Assembly (NCBI RefSeq): GCF_031626875.1
Contig: NZ_JANDMF010000010.1
Location: 56,483 to 120,482, forward strand
Source of the DNA: Clostridium sp031626875
GTDB lineage: Bacteria > Bacillota > Clostridia > Clostridiales > Clostridiaceae
DNA: 64,000 nt
Direction: 5' to 3'
Shown piece after piece: positions 1-7,469 of the stretch; positions within the stretch are counted from its first letter, which is position 1, and the number at the start of each line of letters is the position of its first letter. The notes under the pieces are model-generated. The model was not told the origin of the DNA and did not search any database. It saw only the letters and a list, made by a program, of their open reading frames with translations. The position numbers were made by a program, and so were the translations under genes.

Positions 1-295
1 TAAAAAGAATGTTTAAATAATACTTGCTTTTTTTATAGTCCACTTCATCTTTAAAAGTTAATGTTATGAAAGTTTGCATATCTGGATTACATTTAATCAA
101 TCTAATTATATTATTTCTAGTGGAATTTAAAGTTTTCTTTCTTTCTTTTAAACTCTGCTTTTCTCTAGCTTTTTCTATTTCTTCATTTGTTTCTATTCCA
201 TAAGGATCACAACACTCTCCTTCGCTTACTGTATAGTTGTTAAATTTGTATATTTCAATTCTATTTCCACATTGTATAATTTTAAGATTATACAT
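1..295 (-). CDS. Rolling-circle replication initiator, N-terminal part (runs off left edge)
   Basis: Ninety-eight codons are open from an ATG at 295 to the window edge, in a different frame from a competing ORF at 226-423. The protein begins MYNLKIIQCGNRIEIY, then a Lys/Glu/Arg-rich helix, then IIRLIKCNPDMQTFITLTFKDEV. The hydrophobic FITLTF strand followed by an acidic patch is typical of HUH-type Rep proteins of the ORF2/G2P group from Gram-positive plasmids and filamentous phages. The HUH motif and catalytic Tyr would lie beyond the edge. It is read last in the same direction as the ATPase gene. The family call is by pattern and is moderate. Confidence 0.5.
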   Translation of the reverse strand, partial: MYNLKIIQCGNRIEIYKFNNYTVSEGECCDPYGIETNEEIEKAREKQSLKERKKTLNSTRNNIIRLIKCNPDMQTFITLTFKDEVDYKKSKYYLNILF

Positions 296-507
296 CTTAA
301 ACCCTTAAAAATCCTTGCTGTTTGAATTATCCCCCTACTATCAAGTTCTAATATGCTGTATTTTTTAAGATTATTACTCTTTATAAATTTTATTTTTACA
401 AATAGCTGCCGCCTTCCATACATAAAAATGTTTCGCTTGCTCCGCTAGAATAAACAAGTTCATTCGCTATACAGCTACACATTTTTAGTATTCCAGTTGC
501 CAAAACT

Positions 508-1446
508 TTAAAAATTATATTTATAAGATTTACCTTTTCTAACATAGCCATCGTCTACTATAAACTCTCGCATTTTTAAGTTATAGTTTGATTCTTTAAT
601 GTTTAAAAAACTGTCTATAACGCTCTTAGATTGTTTGAACGTAATCTTAATATTAAACTTTTGTTTGTATGAACAATCTTCTTTTAAAAGACTTTGCCCA
701 ATAGCAATTAAAAAAATATTGAAGTGCCTTGCTTGAAATAAAATATCTTCAATAGCTCTATTAAATTTTTTATCTTTTCCAATTACATTTGCTTCATCTA
801 AAATCAAATATGTTGGCTTTTGGTGGTAATATGGTTCTTTTATCAATTTTTCTAATAAGTCCATTATTTCATCTTTATTATTTATTCTTCTTGCTTTTAT
901 CCTTTTAAAATCATCCTTCATGGTGTTTAAAAGAATAAAATCAGCACCTTTTAGATTTTTAAGCATTAACTCAATCATTTTTGTTTTACCACTATTAGAC
1001 AAGCCTTGTATACCTATATGCGGAGTTTTATCCATGTCTACTATAATTGGTTCACCTTTGCTATCAAACCCCAACAAAAGGCTCATAGGTGGTAAGATTA
1101 TAGGCTTGTATTCTTTTTCCGATACAGGCTTATTAATAATCTCAAAAAATACTTTACCTTCACTATTGGATAAAATAATTTCTTTAGCTCTAAATAGTTG
1201 TCTTAAATAGTCCTCATGCTTCACAATATCTTCAAATGCACATATTCCAGCTATGTCTAAAGTAACTTTAGCACCCCAGCTAAACGACTCTATGTCTTTA
1301 ATCTTTGGTTTTTGTCCTATATTGTTTAGTATCTTTTTTTCTACAACAAACTTATTAATTTTTTCTACATATTTTCTTTCTTCTCTATTGGTAAACAGTT
1401 TCCAAACTTTATAAATTCCAATAGATAAAGCTAACTCAACAAACAT
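508..1446 (-). CDS. FtsK/HerA/Zot-like DNA-pumping or morphogenesis ATPase
   Basis: This 312-residue P-loop ATPase has Walker A GLSNSGKT at residues 148-155, preceded by PHIGIQ as in FtsK/SpoIIIE (PHLLIAG). Walker B is YLILDEAN around 213-220. Residues 1-17 are hydrophobic and may anchor the protein. It lacks the long N-terminal membrane region and the gamma domain of chromosomal FtsK. Known: small ATPases of this type act as plasmid coupling proteins or as Zot (pI) assembly proteins of filamentous phages. Its start overlaps the stop of the 54-residue membrane gene by 11 nt, which implies coupled translation. A role in DNA transfer or virion export is inferred. Confidence 0.7.
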   Translation of the reverse strand: MFVELALSIGIYKVWKLFTNREERKYVEKINKFVVEKKILNNIGQKPKIKDIESFSWGAKVTLDIAGICAFEDIVKHEDYLRQLFRAKEIILSNSEGKVFFEIINKPVSEKEYKPIILPPMSLLLGFDSKGEPIIVDMDKTPHIGIQGLSNSGKTKMIELMLKNLKGADFILLNTMKDDFKRIKARRINNKDEIMDLLEKLIKEPYYHQKPTYLILDEANVIGKDKKFNRAIEDILFQARHFNIFLIAIGQSLLKEDCSYKQKFNIKITFKQSKSVIDSFLNIKESNYNLKMREFIVDDGYVRKGKSYKYNF

Positions 1447-1600
1447 TTTTTAGTCTTTTATTAATTACACTTGTAACAGCAACAATTATTATTCCAGTAT
1501 AGATTATGAATCCCTCAAAAGCTCCATACCCAAATACATTGCCTAACATTTTACAATTGTTATAAATCCAATTAATAACTACTAGATCATATTTAAACAT
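1436..1600 (-). CDS. Small single-TM protein (54 aa)
   Basis: ATG at 1600 is preceded by AAAGGATTAG. The product begins MFKYDLVVINWIYNN and has one central hydrophobic segment (GFIIYTGIIIVAVTSVI, about residues 30-46) followed by a basic tail (NKRLKN). That gives an N-out/C-in minor-coat or anchor topology. The stop overlaps the start of the FtsK/Zot-like gene. Small one-TM proteins directly upstream of Zot-like ATPases are usual in filamentous phages. No family is recognised from sequence alone. Confidence 0.6.
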   Translation of the reverse strand: MFKYDLVVINWIYNNCKMLGNVFGYGAFEGFIIYTGIIIVAVTSVINKRLKNVC

Positions 1601-1607
1601 AAAATCA

Positions 1608-1736
1608 CTAATCCTTTTTATTGCTTTCGATATCCTTCATAATAATTGTTTTAATGTAGATACTGGGACTTAATTTAGACTTGCAATATTCATACAACTC
1701 TTTTTCATTCTGCTTAAATGATATATTAATTTTCAA
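1608..1736 (-). CDS. Microprotein with TTG start (42 aa)
   Basis: AAAGGAGC lies 8 nt before a TTG at 1736. The product begins KINISFKQNEKELYEYCK and ends IMKDIESNKKD. It is short, charged and predicted helical after a first beta strand, a size and pattern compatible with a ribbon-helix-helix DNA binder, but this is only a guess. Its last codons contain the ribosome site of the next gene (54-aa membrane protein), supporting a real operon. It follows the terminator at 1834-1860 and so needs its own promoter in 1740-1830. Confidence 0.5.
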   Translation of the reverse strand: MKINISFKQNEKELYEYCKSKLSPSIYIKTIIMKDIESNKKD

Positions 1737-1833
1737 CTCTTTTGCTCCTTTCGGATTACTTTGTTATATATCTATTCAAAAAAAATTTGAATAATTCGTA
1801 TATTCTTTGAAAAATATCAATTTATTTTAAAAC

Positions 1834-1860
1834 AAAAAAAGATACCTTATCAAAGGTACC
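1834..1860 (-). terminator. Intrinsic terminator after the Cro-like gene
   Basis: On the minus strand GGTACC, an 8-nt loop and GGTATC (one G-U pair) are followed by a run of seven T. The hairpin overlaps the stop region of the regulator gene and separates it from the microprotein/ATPase/Rep operon. Confidence 0.6.
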
Positions 1861-2044
1861 AAATTTCTTCTACATGCTTATTAAGTTTTTCTGCAATTTC
1901 TAAAGCTTTTTCCAACGGTGGTTTACTATCACCGTTTTCCCAATTATAGTATGTAGCCAATCCTATATTTAAAAAAATTGCAAACTCTTTTTTCTCCATC
2001 ATATACTCTTTCATTCTAATCTCTTTAAGTTTATTCTTAACCAT
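1850..2044 (-). CDS. XRE/Cro-type regulator of the small element
   Basis: This 64-residue protein is essentially one helix-turn-helix: KEYMMEKKEFAIFLNIGLATYYNWENG matches the XRE pattern (helix, turn, recognition helix with YYNWE). The C-terminal LEKALEIAEKLNKHVEEIWYL resembles the usual end of these domains. ATG at 2044 follows AAAGGTG. It lies just downstream of the membrane protein gene and is probably cotranscribed with it. A role as repressor of the small element is inferred. Confidence 0.75.
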   Translation of the reverse strand: MVKNKLKEIRMKEYMMEKKEFAIFLNIGLATYYNWENGDSKPPLEKALEIAEKLNKHVEEIWYL

Positions 2045-2053
2045 AGTACACCT

Positions 2054-2425
2054 TTATTCATTTAATCCTTCATATCCTAATGCTTTAATCAATTTTTCTG
2101 CTTTGGCTCTATATTTATTAATATTTTTAGTATCTCCCACTTCACAAGCATTTTTTAAAGTTTCTAAAGCAAAATACAATTTAACTTTTTTGCTGAATGC
2201 TAAAAATCCCATTAATACAAAAGGTGCCAGCATCAAAGGTGGAAAAAACATACCAAACAACATTATTACAACTGATATTGGAGGATATACCCAAGCCCAC
2301 AACATAGCTTCTTTATGAAATGGATTAGTAAACTCTACTGGCTTTCTCTTAGGTGCATACTTAGAAGCCTTGTCCAATAAATATGTAGCTTTAATTGCAT
2401 TATTTACAGTTCTATTTAAACTCAT
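2054..2425 (-). CDS. Small two-TM protein of unknown function
   Basis: The start is taken at the ATG at 2425 because GAGAGG sits 9 nt before it and would touch the alternative ATG at 2434. The 123-residue product has a basic N-terminus, a hydrophobic hairpin around residues 44-78 (WVYPPISVVIMLFGMFFP and PLMLAPFVLMGFLAF), and a charged helical tail. It is cotranscribed with the XRE gene from the promoter at 2455-2483. It is not a recognised family. A superinfection-exclusion or holin-like role is possible but unsupported. Confidence 0.6.
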   Translation of the reverse strand: MSLNRTVNNAIKATYLLDKASKYAPKRKPVEFTNPFHKEAMLWAWVYPPISVVIMLFGMFFPPLMLAPFVLMGFLAFSKKVKLYFALETLKNACEVGDTKNINKYRAKAEKLIKALGYEGLNE

Positions 2426-2454
2426 ATAAATCATCCTCTCAACTTATTAACTTA

Positions 2455-2483
2455 ATTTTATACAATATATAGAATTATTGCAA
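2455..2483 (-). promoter_or_regulatory. Candidate sigma-A promoter for the 2-gene regulator operon
   Basis: On the minus strand TTGCAA, a 17-bp spacer and TAAAAT sit about 30 nt upstream of the membrane-protein start. Two mismatches in the -35 and one in the -10. Confidence 0.45.
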
Positions 2484-2517
2484 ATAAAATATATGTTTAG
2501 TATTTATGGACAAAAAA

Positions 2518-2557
2518 AGAAGGTAGTAAATAAGATTACTCTTACTTACTACCTTCT
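2518..2557 (-). terminator. Strong terminator at the left end of the siphophage genes
   Basis: An 18-bp inverted repeat with a single wobble position and a 4-nt loop is followed on the minus strand by TTTTTTT. It lies after the methyltransferase stop at 2595 and marks the end of the late/lysogenic transcript. Confidence 0.8.
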
Positions 2558-2594
2558 GGGTGATTATACTTGACTATGCTATTGTATCACATTT

Positions 2595-3350
2595 TTAATA
2601 ATTTGTTATAATTAACTCTTTATATTTCCCTCTTGCACTTGCTTTTCTTGAAACTGAATAATTTACCTCAACTTCTTTAATATTAAATTCTTTATACCAT
2701 TCTCTTACCTTTTTAGTATCATTAATTGTAAGAAGAAACTTACCTTTTAAGTTCTCTAATTTATCTTTTAATAATAAATGTTCCTTTTCTCCAAATACAT
2801 TTCCGTATCCAGCTGTTTGAAAATATGGAGGATCACAAAAGAAAAAACTATGCTGTCTATCATATTTTTCTATTATTTTATCAAAACTTAAATTTTCTAC
2901 ATATGTATTTCTAAGTCTTTCTTTTAATTCTCTTAATACATTTTTATAGAATATTTGTGGTGCTGGTTTACTAGTTGTCCCATAGCCATATGTACCACCC
3001 TTTCCAGCAAAACTTTGAGTTATTAAGTATAGAAATCTTACAGCTCTATGTATTTCTGTAAGATATTCTAGTGTACAATTTTTATATTCCTCAAAAACGT
3101 CTCTTCCTGAAAACTCATATTCTAATTGTCGTTCAATTTCTGGTGCATGGTACTTAATCATTTTGAATAGATTTATTAATTCTTTATCTATATCATTAAT
3201 TACCTCTACTTTTGAAGTCTCTTTCCCAAAGTATACCCAACCTGCGCCAAAGAATAATTCTACGTAGCAAGTGTGCTCTGGTATCATCTCTATAATTGTT
3301 TTTCTTAATTTGCTTTTTCCGCCCATTCTTGTAATTGGTGGTTTTAACAT
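2595..3350 (-). CDS. DNA adenine N6-methyltransferase, D12 class
   Basis: Start at ATG 3350 because AAAGGATG precedes it; an upstream ATG would add 15 residues without a ribosome site. The 251-residue product has PITRMGGKSKL (SAM-binding FxGxK-type motif, residues 5-15), YVELFFGAGWVYF (29-41) and the catalytic DPPY at 173-176. These are the defining motifs of Dam-like D12 enzymes. Known: phage Dam orphans methylate phage DNA against host restriction or alter gene expression. It sits after the lysis genes behind a hairpin cluster and may be expressed as a separate cargo gene. The target sequence cannot be read from the protein. Confidence 0.9.
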   Translation of the reverse strand: MLKPPITRMGGKSKLRKTIIEMIPEHTCYVELFFGAGWVYFGKETSKVEVINDIDKELINLFKMIKYHAPEIERQLEYEFSGRDVFEEYKNCTLEYLTEIHRAVRFLYLITQSFAGKGGTYGYGTTSKPAPQIFYKNVLRELKERLRNTYVENLSFDKIIEKYDRQHSFFFCDPPYFQTAGYGNVFGEKEHLLLKDKLENLKGKFLLTINDTKKVREWYKEFNIKEVEVNYSVSRKASARGKYKELIITNY

Positions 3351-3378
3351 TTTAACACATCCTTTTCTTCTGTATAAA

Positions 3379-3418
3379 AAGATAGTAATCAACATTCTTT
3401 AATCCTGATTACTATCTT
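3379..3418 (-). terminator. Terminator between endolysin and methyltransferase genes
   Basis: A 13-bp perfect inverted repeat (AAGATAGTAATCA and its complement) with a 14-nt loop, then TTTTTA on the minus strand. Confidence 0.75.
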
Positions 3419-3425
3419 ATATTCC

Positions 3426-3474
3426 AACTATTCAGAAAAACCGAATAGTTCAACTTGTAAGTATTTCTTACAAG
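3426..3474 (-). repeat. Two further 8-bp-stem hairpins at the endolysin 3' end
   Basis: AACTATTC/GAATAGTT (3426-3450) and CTTGTAAG/CTTACAAG (3454-3474) are perfect 8-bp dyads. The second overlaps the last codons of the endolysin gene. With the terminator at 3379-3418 they make three consecutive hairpins, which could stabilise the endolysin message 3' end. Confidence 0.6.
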
Positions 3475-4484
3475 GCCAATAATTCTCTCCAAGTATCATT
3501 TCCAACTACACCATCTGCTGAAATTCCTCTACTTTCTTGAAACCATCTAACAGCATTCTTAGTATCTTGTCCAAAGATTCCGTCTGCGTTAGCTCCCACA
3601 CGTAGCTGAATCCATTGAGTTAAATTCCCTTCTGCACCTTTTCGAATAAGTGGACATGCATCTAATGTTAATGGTCCGGCTATTCCATCTATGTCTAAGT
3701 CTCCAAAGCCTTGTCTATTCAACTCTGCTTGTAATTGGCTATATATATTAATATCACTATAGTCTAATTGTGGTACTGGTTGTGGGGTGTAATTACTATC
3801 AATCAAAACCCCTTCATTAAAATTATCTAAATCGCAAAAGCCATTTACTCCAGGACAATAACCTGGATATGGTGCTTCTGCTGCATATTGATGCCCAACA
3901 TAACTAGAACCCCAAACCTTATTACTCATAGGAGTATTAACTCCATAATTTGCAACCCATAAAGGATATTGAGCCAATCTACTATCTAATTGTTCATCTA
4001 TAAAAGATGGTCCCGAATAAATGCATAAAGGTAAATCACTTAATTGCTTAAATCTAGCTATAAATCTTATAGCATAATTCATAAAATTAGAGGGCTGATT
4101 TCTTGAATACTCTATATCCAAACAAGGTTTTAAGTCATTCCTTCTATTCTTAATTTGATTGTAGAAGTTTTCTGCTTGTGTTTCAGGCTCACTACTACCA
4201 ACTAAGAAATGATAAAACCCAACTTTTAAACCAACACTAGTTGCACCATTATAATTTGCAGATAAGTGAGGATCTTGATAAGTTGTTCCTTCTGTAGCTT
4301 TAATATATGCAAACTCTACACCGCTACTTCTAACTGTATTAAAATTAATTCCCCCATTATCCCAATTACAATCTGAAATGTCTATTCCCTTATAACTGTA
4401 TGCTTGTACTGGAAAAGTCCCAATAAAAAAAGCAACCATAAAGGCTGCTAACAATAAACTAATATTTCTTTTTAATTTTCTCAT
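3468..4484 (-). CDS. Endolysin: secreted GH25 lysozyme with peptidoglycan-binding domain
   Basis: The 338-residue protein begins with a typical Sec signal peptide: basic MRKLKRN, a hydrophobic core about 8-22 and a probable signal peptidase site after PVQA (residue 28). Residues 32-225 form a GH25 muramidase with KGIDISDCN at the start and the catalytic pair D123/E125 in CLDIEY. Residues 280-338 are a PG_binding_1 domain (WIQLRVGANADGIFGQDT, TKNAVRWFQESRG). It hydrolyses the MurNAc-GlcNAc bond. The signal peptide is unusual for an endolysin and suggests export independent of a large-pore holin. ATG at 4484 follows GGGAGG. The neighbours are lysis-cassette genes. Confidence 0.93.
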   Translation of the reverse strand: MRKLKRNISLLLAAFMVAFFIGTFPVQAYSYKGIDISDCNWDNGGINFNTVRSSGVEFAYIKATEGTTYQDPHLSANYNGATSVGLKVGFYHFLVGSSEPETQAENFYNQIKNRRNDLKPCLDIEYSRNQPSNFMNYAIRFIARFKQLSDLPLCIYSGPSFIDEQLDSRLAQYPLWVANYGVNTPMSNKVWGSSYVGHQYAAEAPYPGYCPGVNGFCDLDNFNEGVLIDSNYTPQPVPQLDYSDINIYSQLQAELNRQGFGDLDIDGIAGPLTLDACPLIRKGAEGNLTQWIQLRVGANADGIFGQDTKNAVRWFQESRGISADGVVGNDTWRELLAL

Positions 4485-4533
4485 AAATCTAAACCTCCCA
4501 TAAATAAAATAGAGTAGCCTTTTTAGACCACTC

Positions 4534-4944
4534 TTAAGCTTGTACTGGTGTTTGTTGGTCTACTGGTGTATTTGCTACAACTGTAGACTTTATAGTGTTT
4601 AATTGTTCTGTAAGACTTGCATTTTCTACTTTTAGCTTTTCATTCTCTTCTTGTAATTGCTTAAGTGCTGTATCATTATTCAATACTGCATCTTTACCCT
4701 TGTTTATTTCTCCTGCTACTGCTTGTCTCCAATATGTTAAATCATCTGCTGTTAATTCCGGAAACTTAGCAAGTAATAATCCGTTAAACTCTTCTGCTTT
4801 GCTCTTAAGCTTATTCTCTACCTTATCAGTAATTCTAAATGTTTCATCTACTATTGCCCATACCTCTTTTGCTGCTGTCATATAAGTTTTATTCTTTAAT
4901 ATGCTAATTCCTAAACTCAACATTGTTTTTAATATTTTTATCAT
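4534..4944 (-). CDS. Lysis-cassette protein of unknown type (possible holin-associated)
   Basis: 136 residues. Residues 1-17 are weakly hydrophobic and amphipathic (MIKILKTMLSLGISILK), not a clear TM span. Residues 90-118 form a coiled coil rich in Glu/Lys/Leu, and the tail is Thr/Pro/Gln-rich. The position between XhlA and the endolysin is where clostridial phages carry a holin. The middle segment (LTADDLTYWRQAVAGEINKG) recalls the cytoplasmic part of LLH-family phage holins, but the usual TM segment is missing. Holin function is therefore doubtful. Confidence 0.5.
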   Translation of the reverse strand: MIKILKTMLSLGISILKNKTYMTAAKEVWAIVDETFRITDKVENKLKSKAEEFNGLLLAKFPELTADDLTYWRQAVAGEINKGKDAVLNNDTALKQLQEENEKLKVENASLTEQLNTIKSTVVANTPVDQQTPVQA

Positions 4945-4962
4945 TTTTACATACCACCTTTT

Positions 4963-5148
4963 CTATTTAAAATATAATGCGATAACTCCGCCAATAATAG
5001 CAGCAGCTAAAGTCTTAATTAACCATGATTGATTATCTTCTAATTTTTTTATCCTATCAAATAAATCTTTATTATTAACCTCTAACAATGTTTCTATCTT
5101 TACCAACCTTTCTCTTATTTCTTGTATTGGTTCTTTTTCATCTGCCAT
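4963..5148 (-). CDS. xhlA: XhlA-type membrane lysis protein
   Basis: 61 residues: a charged coiled-coil N-terminus (EIRERLVKIETLLEVNNKDLFDRIKKLED) followed by NQSWLIKT and one C-terminal TM segment (LAAAIIGGVIALYF). This is the layout of haemolysin XhlA (PF10779), which in Bacillus PBSX works with a holin to permeabilise the membrane before endolysin action. Here it is the clearest TM protein of the lysis cassette and lies two genes before the endolysin in transcription order. ATG at 5148 follows AGAGGTAAG. Confidence 0.8.
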   Translation of the reverse strand: MADEKEPIQEIRERLVKIETLLEVNNKDLFDRIKKLEDNQSWLIKTLAAAIIGGVIALYFK

Positions 5149-5173
5149 AACTTACCTCTCATTTTCATGTTTT

Positions 5174-5215
5174 TAGGCAATAAAAAAACACCCAATTGGT
5201 GCTATCTATTGCCTA
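5174..5215 (-). terminator. Terminator-like hairpin between tail and lysis genes
   Basis: An outer 9-bp dyad (TAGGCAATA/TATTGCCTA) encloses an inner CACC/GGTG hairpin followed by TTTTTTT on the minus strand. It may attenuate or be antiterminated between the tail genes and xhlA. Confidence 0.55.
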
Positions 5216-5221
5216 ATCTAT

Positions 5222-5479
5222 TTAATTTGTTGTTTTAGTATCTGTACTATCTTTTGTTGTACTTGTTGCTCCAAATGTCTTTGTTACTAATAACATTAAA
5301 TAATTATATTCTGCTTCAGAAATTTGTGCGAATGTATAAAAAACATTAATTTTTGTTATAAATTCATCTTTTGGAAAATATTTTGCTACAATTAAATCTC
5401 TAAGCATTTGCGATAAATCAGATTTTAGCACTTCTTCTCCTGTAGTAGTTGTTGTTGTGTTTGTTGTTTCTGTTGTCAT
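5222..5479 (-). CDS. Small Thr-rich phage protein, unknown function
   Basis: 85 residues: the first 13 are almost all Thr/Asn/Glu, the core (EEVLKSDLSQMLRDLIVAKY) is helical, and the tail is again Ser/Thr/Lys-rich. It is a short soluble protein at the boundary between tail-tip and lysis genes, a slot where XkdX-like or tail-fibre accessory proteins occur. No motif allows a firmer call. The stop is directly before the hairpin at 5174-5215. Confidence 0.55.
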   Translation of the reverse strand: MTTETTNTTTTTTGEEVLKSDLSQMLRDLIVAKYFPKDEFITKINVFYTFAQISEAEYNYLMLLVTKTFGATSTTKDSTDTKTTN

Positions 5480-5494
5480 AATTCATCCCTCTTT

Positions 5495-5839
5495 CTATTT
5501 ATTTGCAAATTTATAATTAAAAATACAAGAATTAAATTGCATTTTTATAATTGTTGCTTGTAAACTTAAAATTTTGTTATTTAATTTTTCTTCTTTTGTT
5601 GCCTCTGCTTCTACATTACCATTGTTCGGTGTATATTCTTCTATATAATCAAACAAGGTTGCACCTATAGGATTAATTTTTAATTTAAACTGTTTTGCTT
5701 GACTATTTAGCTCATAAAATTTATTATAATCTTCTTCTGTAATTGGAATATCTGTATCTCTTACACTATCTCCTAACGCTTCCATCCAATCAGTTCTAAC
5801 TAGCGTAAAGCTACTATTTTCTATTCTTAAATAATACAC
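5495..5839 (-). CDS. Putative tail-fibre-associated protein (XkdW-like position)
   Basis: 114 residues beginning MYYLRIENSSFTLVRTDWM, with a conserved-looking DIPITEEDYNKFYELNSQAKQF segment (a pattern seen in XkdW-like proteins of Bacillus phages) and a helical C-terminus. It follows the BppU gene by 13 nt with its own ribosome site. A baseplate or fibre accessory role is inferred from position. No catalytic motif was seen. Confidence 0.5.
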   Translation of the reverse strand: MYYLRIENSSFTLVRTDWMEALGDSVRDTDIPITEEDYNKFYELNSQAKQFKLKINPIGATLFDYIEEYTPNNGNVEAEATKEEKLNNKILSLQATIIKMQFNSCIFNYKFANK

Positions 5840-5852
5840 AAACTCACCCCTT

Positions 5853-7469
5853 TTATTTTCCTATCGTCATCCATCCGATATTAAATGTCATGCTTTCTGC
5901 TCCAGTTATTGGATTCCCAACTTTAAAATGTATTTTTGTTTTATCGGGAGAAGATGTACGGACATTAGCATATTCGGTATATGCTATATCTAAACTATCT
6001 CTACTAATAATTTCTGCAATTGCAAAATAACACTTATCTGAATAAGCGATAGGCAAAGTATGGTCATACTCAACTCCAACTTTATAACCAATGCCACGTC
6101 CATATTGAACAATAGTCCCATCGTGAAGTTTAACCCAACTTCCATTTCCATTAGTACCACTAGCCATAACTGAAACTTTGTTATTCATCTCATTTATTGC
6201 ATTTGCTATATCCTTATTAGCTGTTCTTATCCCTGCAACATTACCAAGTTGAGAAATTAATGTTTTTATAAGTGCAAACATTTCATTTATAGCGCCAACT
6301 ATATATTTATTATCTGTTGCTAATGTATTATCTATAATTGGTTGCATAGCCTCTATATAACTGGTTGCTTTTGTTCCCTCTTCTAATTTTACATTGTCCC
6401 AAAAATAAAACGCATCACTATAACTATATTGCAATACATCTGCAAATTTTACTTGATTACAAGTTGGTGGAGTTGTAAAAGTTATAGATACTTTTTTCCA
6501 CATAGAACCATTTACGGTAGTTTCATTAGTGTTCCCAATATCTTCCCAAACAGTACCTTTAATTATTCTATTTGCTTCGTCACTCACAATAGTTTTTGTA
6601 TCTGTTAATATATAACCTATGTTGGCTGTACCACTAAAAAATGCATGTTCATGAGAAACTTTACCTCTAAATAGTTGTCTTAGATAACTCAATGTATATG
6701 TCTTGTTTGGTTCTACTGCTATAAATGTTCCACCAATAACTCCTCCCACTTCTGTATTGGCAAGCCCTAACGCTCGCATATAAGGTGTGTAATCACCTAT
6801 GATATATTTAGCATCATTGCCATTATTCCAACCTAATTTTACACTTCCAGAATTTCTATATTCACTAAATGCCCAATAATTAAATTTGGTAAAATTCTCA
6901 AACGCACCATTTGGAATTAAATTAGGATTAACTCGACTACTATTAATATCATCTATATCGCTCCGCATTTGCTTTGTATCGCCATTACTTACAGATGCAT
7001 CTAATTGTTTCTTTACAGTATTAACATTGCTTATTGCATTATTTATCGTGCTAAGTGCAGTAGCAATTGTATTATTTAATTGTTCTACAGCTGTAATGGA
7101 ATCTTTACTTTGCAAATCTCCATCTTGTATTACACTTCCTATTACCCGTAAATCAAATGTAAATGTTGTTGTATTTTTTCCACCTATTACTATTAATAAT
7201 TCTAATTCAACAGTACCTGCTACTCTTGTTGCATCTCGTATTAATGCTATTGTCACAATATTACTAGCTATGGTTATTCCAGTAGTTTGTTTTATCCAAC
7301 TTCCATCAGCTCTTTTAATATTCAATATTAATGTAGCTCCACTAATGTTTAAAGTCTGTCCATTATCAAACAATGTTAATATTAATGTTCTATCATCCAA
7401 CTGTTTGCAAGAATTATATGTTATTTCTTTCCTAGCTGTATCTAGTGTATATCTTAACTCATTAGCCAA
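5853..7469 (-). CDS. Baseplate upper protein (BppU) fused to a carbohydrate-binding/receptor-binding C-terminus
   Basis: 538 residues. The N-terminal 115 match the immunoglobulin-like BppU domain (NELRYTLDTARKEITYNS, ATLILNIKRADGSW, ELLIVIGGKNTTTFTFDLRV). A coiled region follows (130-175), then a CBM_4_9-like beta-sandwich (NLIPNGAFENFTKFNYWAF, about 185-375), a linker with INEMFALIKT and INEMNNKV helices, and a C-terminal glycine/tyrosine-rich head (430-538). Known: BppU attaches receptor-binding proteins to the tail tip. Here the fibre parts appear to be in one chain, so this is the likely host-range determinant. It overlaps the Tal gene by 8 nt. Confidence 0.8.
   Translation of the reverse strand: MANELRYTLDTARKEITYNSCKQLDDRTLILTLFDNGQTLNISGATLILNIKRADGSWIKQTTGITIASNIVTIALIRDATRVAGTVELELLIVIGGKNTTTFTFDLRVIGSVIQDGDLQSKDSITAVEQLNNTIATALSTINNAISNVNTVKKQLDASVSNGDTKQMRSDIDDINSSRVNPNLIPNGAFENFTKFNYWAFSEYRNSGSVKLGWNNGNDAKYIIGDYTPYMRALGLANTEVGGVIGGTFIAVEPNKTYTLSYLRQLFRGKVSHEHAFFSGTANIGYILTDTKTIVSDEANRIIKGTVWEDIGNTNETTVNGSMWKKVSITFTTPPTCNQVKFADVLQYSYSDAFYFWDNVKLEEGTKATSYIEAMQPIIDNTLATDNKYIVGAINEMFALIKTLISQLGNVAGIRTANKDIANAINEMNNKVSVMASGTNGNGSWVKLHDGTIVQYGRGIGYKVGVEYDHTLPIAYSDKCYFAIAEIISRDSLDIAYTEYANVRTSSPDKTKIHFKVGNPITGAESMTFNIGWMTIGK

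Larger units (their letters stand above)
1..2483 (-). mobile_element. Partial inovirus-like or RCR plasmid-like element
   Basis: Seen: six small minus-strand genes with an element logic separate from the tailed prophage to the right. They are a Cro-like regulator, a two-TM protein, a microprotein, a one-TM peptide, an FtsK/HerA-type ATPase and a rolling-circle Rep. Known: a Rep of the G2P type plus a Zot/FtsK-type ATPase and small membrane proteins is the core of filamentous phages; RCR plasmids and integrative mobilisable elements carry similar pairs. Inference: a second element lies next to the siphophage and continues past the left edge. No coat gene or attachment site was identified, so the class is uncertain. 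Confidence 0.5.

Noticed and set aside
226..423. 65-codon minus-strand frame upstream of the Rep start
   Set aside because: Its last third overlaps the better supported Rep frame, no good ribosome site precedes its ATG, and the product matches nothing known.
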